From: Fulvivirga ligni
GTDB lineage: Bacteria > Bacteroidota > Bacteroidia > Cytophagales > Cyclobacteriaceae
Assembly: GCF_021389935.1 (NCBI RefSeq)
Contig: NZ_CP089979.1
Span: 4,259,001-4,323,000, forward strand
Direction: 5' to 3'
Length of the DNA: 64,000 nt
Below, piece after piece: positions 62,079 to 64,000 of the stretch. How positions within the stretch are numbered: the first letter of the stretch is position 1; the number at the start of each line of letters is the position of its first letter. The notes beneath the pieces are model-generated. The model was given only the letters and a program-made list of their open reading frames with translations. It was not told the origin of the DNA and did no database searches. The translations under genes and the position numbers were made by a program.

Positions 62079-64000
62079 TTATTCCACAACTATTTTGTAT
62101 AAATGAGTCTCCTCATCCGTCTGAAAATGAAGCAGATAAATACCTCTTGAAAACTGACTTACATCAATTTTATTATCACCCTTTTTGAGGCTATAATTCT
62201 GAAGATATTCATGCCCTAACAAATCAGTAATACTCACTGATAATTCTTGTACCATGCCACACTTTATATTCAGAACATCTTCCACCGGGTTAGGGAAAAC
62301 TTCAAGATTAGTAAAGAAAACTTCATCTATACCGGTAACAGGTGTGGTTAGGTAGCTAGCGGACCAACCAGATTCTATACCTTTATCATCAGTTAAGAAC
62401 TCCAAAAACAATGCGCCAGTGGTTGAAGTAATGTCACCTGGCAATGAAGATCCTGTAAGCTCAACCAATAAGTTGGCCGATGTATTTTCACCATTATAAA
62501 CTCTTAGTACATCTTCATTCTCAAGGTTAAATTCAGTAAATGACAATGTCGGATTGAGACCATTGGCTGGTGCTATCAGCCAAGAACAAATGCTATTATT
62601 TCCGTAATCAGCATTTCCGCTACCATCACTTAATTCACCTGCTTTAGCAGTAAGGGTTTGTGTGCCCGAACAATATTCCGGATATGTTGAAGTATATTCA
62701 AGACTCCATCCATCGGCCGAAACTTCGAGGTCAGAGTTAAATGTTATGAACAAGCTTCCTCCTGACGAGGTAATTGAAGGAGGTAAATTATCTCCCGCAA
62801 ATGTTCCTAAGAGATCACTATTCGCTGAAGGTCCATCGTAAACTCTCACAGCATCATAGATAGTGCCATCTGTTGATGCAGGTTCTAGGTCAAATTCCAA
62901 GAAATTAATAGTAACGGACTCTGCATTTTCCGGAGCTATTAACCATGAGCAATTCTGACTATTACAATAATCTGAGGCGCCACTACCATCTGTAATGGTA
63001 CCATGGTCATTGGTTAACTCCGTTGTTCCTGAGCAGAAACTACTCCCCTCACTGGTGTAGCTAGCCGTAAAGCCACCCTCAGTGACGGCATAGTCAGAAT
63101 CGAAAATCACTAACATAATCCCCGTATTAGAAGTAACATTATCTGGAATATCACTTCCTGAGAATTCGGCCAATTGCTGCGCATCTTCCTTATAGCCATC
63201 AAAAATGATAACTTTATCGTTCTCTTCCTCAAGATCAAATTCAGTGAAAGATAATGTTACTGATGTAGCACAAGATGGAGCTATTAGGGAAAAACAGACC
63301 TGATTATTTCCATAAGAATCTGCACCAGAGCCATCACTTATAGTACCTGTTGGTTCCGTTAATAGAGACACCCCACTACAAGTAGGTGTGCCTACTGTGC
63401 TGTAATCCAAGGACCATCCATCCCCAACTATACTTTCATCGGTGGTAAACTTTATTAATGCTGCACCTCCATTGACCACCACAGTTCCGGGCAACGATCC
63501 ACCACTCCAAGCGAACGTAAACGCTTCACTTACCGCGTTAGGACCTTCATAGATTTCTATTCGATCAAAATTACTTTCAGTATTAAACTCAGTAAAGTCT
63601 ATTACTATTTGCTCAGCACCCTCCGGCATAATAAGCCACCTACAATTGAGGTTATTACTATAAGAAGCATCACCACTACCATCGGTAATAGTACCGGTCC
63701 TTTCGGTAAGCGTAGTAGTACCTCCGCAAGGCAGGTTAGGTGTGTTACCCACACCTACTGCTAACCAGGCATCTTTTACCGCTGTATATTCATTAGAAGG
63801 ATTACCATATAAATCTTCTACAGCCTGTAAAGATCCTAGATATGCATCATAGTACGTGGCGTCTGACGGTAAATACTCCATCAAATTTCTATATGCTATA
63901 TCTCGCGCTTTTTCTATACCTATTCCCGGAACATCATAATCTTCATTATTATCATTGGTACCAATTCCGCCCTCACTTAGCAAATAAAACCAGTGGTTCT
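62079..64000 (-). CDS. Thermolysin-type (M4) metalloprotease C-terminal part with four CUB-like domains and T9SS signal (5' end outside window)
   Basis: The frame runs off the right edge, so only about 640 C-terminal residues are seen. The first residues NHWFYLLSEGG, then GIGIEKARDIAYRNLMEYLP and YLGSLQAVEDLYG, are the C-terminal helical part of an M4 metalloprotease; the zinc-binding HExxH must lie beyond the window. Four CUB-like domains follow, each opening with TGTISDGSG-type residues, and the last about 80 residues are a T9SS sorting domain (LEVFPNPVEDVLNIKCG). It is an extracellular protease. Confidence 0.85.
   Translation of the reverse strand, partial: NHWFYLLSEGGIGTNDNNEDYDVPGIGIEKARDIAYRNLMEYLPSDATYYDAYLGSLQAVEDLYGNPSNEYTAVKDAWLAVGVGNTPNLPCGGTTTLTERTGTITDGSGDASYSNNLNCRWLIMPEGAEQIVIDFTEFNTESNFDRIEIYEGPNAVSEAFTFAWSGGSLPGTVVVNGGAALIKFTTDESIVGDGWSLDYSTVGTPTCSGVSLLTEPTGTISDGSGADSYGNNQVCFSLIAPSCATSVTLSFTEFDLEEENDKVIIFDGYKEDAQQLAEFSGSDIPDNVTSNTGIMLVIFDSDYAVTEGGFTASYTSEGSSFCSGTTELTNDHGTITDGSGASDYCNSQNCSWLIAPENAESVTINFLEFDLEPASTDGTIYDAVRVYDGPSANSDLLGTFAGDNLPPSITSSGGSLFITFNSDLEVSADGWSLEYTSTYPEYCSGTQTLTAKAGELSDGSGNADYGNNSICSWLIAPANGLNPTLSFTEFNLENEDVLRVYNGENTSANLLVELTGSSLPGDITSTTGALFLEFLTDDKGIESGWSASYLTTPVTGIDEVFFTNLEVFPNPVEDVLNIKCGMVQELSVSITDLLGHEYLQNYSLKKGDNKIDVSQFSRGIYLLHFQTDEETHLYKIVVE

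Overview
The window looks like a chromosome segment from a Bacteroidota bacterium, most likely of the order Cytophagales; this is inferred from gene content, not from a marker gene. It is AT-rich with short intergenic gaps. Four secreted proteins end in a type IX secretion (T9SS) sorting domain. Several putative promoters carry the Bacteroidota TAnnTTTG element. There are no flagellar or chemoreceptor genes, and I saw no rRNA, tRNA, insertion sequence, prophage or CRISPR array.

Layout. 0-6.7 kb: end of an unidentified gene and a 2067-residue T9SS-exported esterase-like protein. 7.2-11.2 kb: a UbiA-type phosphoribosyltransferase, SDR and HAD phosphatase operon, facing a GT-C-like membrane protein; together they suggest a polyprenyl-phosphate pentose donor and its user. 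11.2-17.5 kb: an endonuclease/exonuclease/phosphatase-family protein, then a surface polysaccharide operon (flippase, glycosyltransferase, a 36-residue membrane peptide, O-antigen ligase/polymerase, half-size TolC-like protein). 17.5-23.8 kb: acyltransferase, WrbA-like flavoprotein, GT4 glycosyltransferase, glycogen-debranching enzyme, aldo/keto reductase. 23.9-33.9 kb: a signalling block with bacteriophytochrome, response regulator and heme oxygenase on the + strand, a CheB-CheR-PAS-histidine kinase fusion with its own response regulator on the - strand, several small stress-type proteins and a third response regulator. 33.9-38.2 kb: Cu/Zn superoxide dismutase lipoprotein with mlaEFD, then a lipoprotein/TPR pair. 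38.2-50.3 kb: TetR regulator and gamma-glutamyltransferase lipoprotein, an AraC-TPR regulator with repeated upstream sites, an ankyrin lipoprotein and acyltransferase, a PD40/OmpA protein, universal stress protein, alkyladenine glycosylase, DUF2911 and DHFR-like proteins. 50.4-64 kb: a 2150-residue FG-GAP/ASPIC T9SS protein, a GT2, a toxin/immunity pair, a GH43 arabinanase-like enzyme and an M4 metalloprotease with four CUB-like domains that runs off the window.

The most interesting locus is 58.6-59.6 kb. A 177-residue lipoprotein carries what looks like the RNase A-type toxin domain known from CdiA C-termini. It is followed by a small cytoplasmic protein resembling the CdiI_2 immunity family. 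There is no CdiA/CdiB machinery here, so this may be a free-standing lipoprotein toxin. A terminator-like hairpin lies between the two genes and another follows the immunity gene. Other points worth following are the pentose-donor operon without a DprE1-like oxidase, the coupled 36-residue membrane peptide, repeated motifs upstream of the AraC-TPR regulator, and the inverted repeat upstream of the phytochrome operon. All functional calls come from reading motifs by eye; no database search was run.
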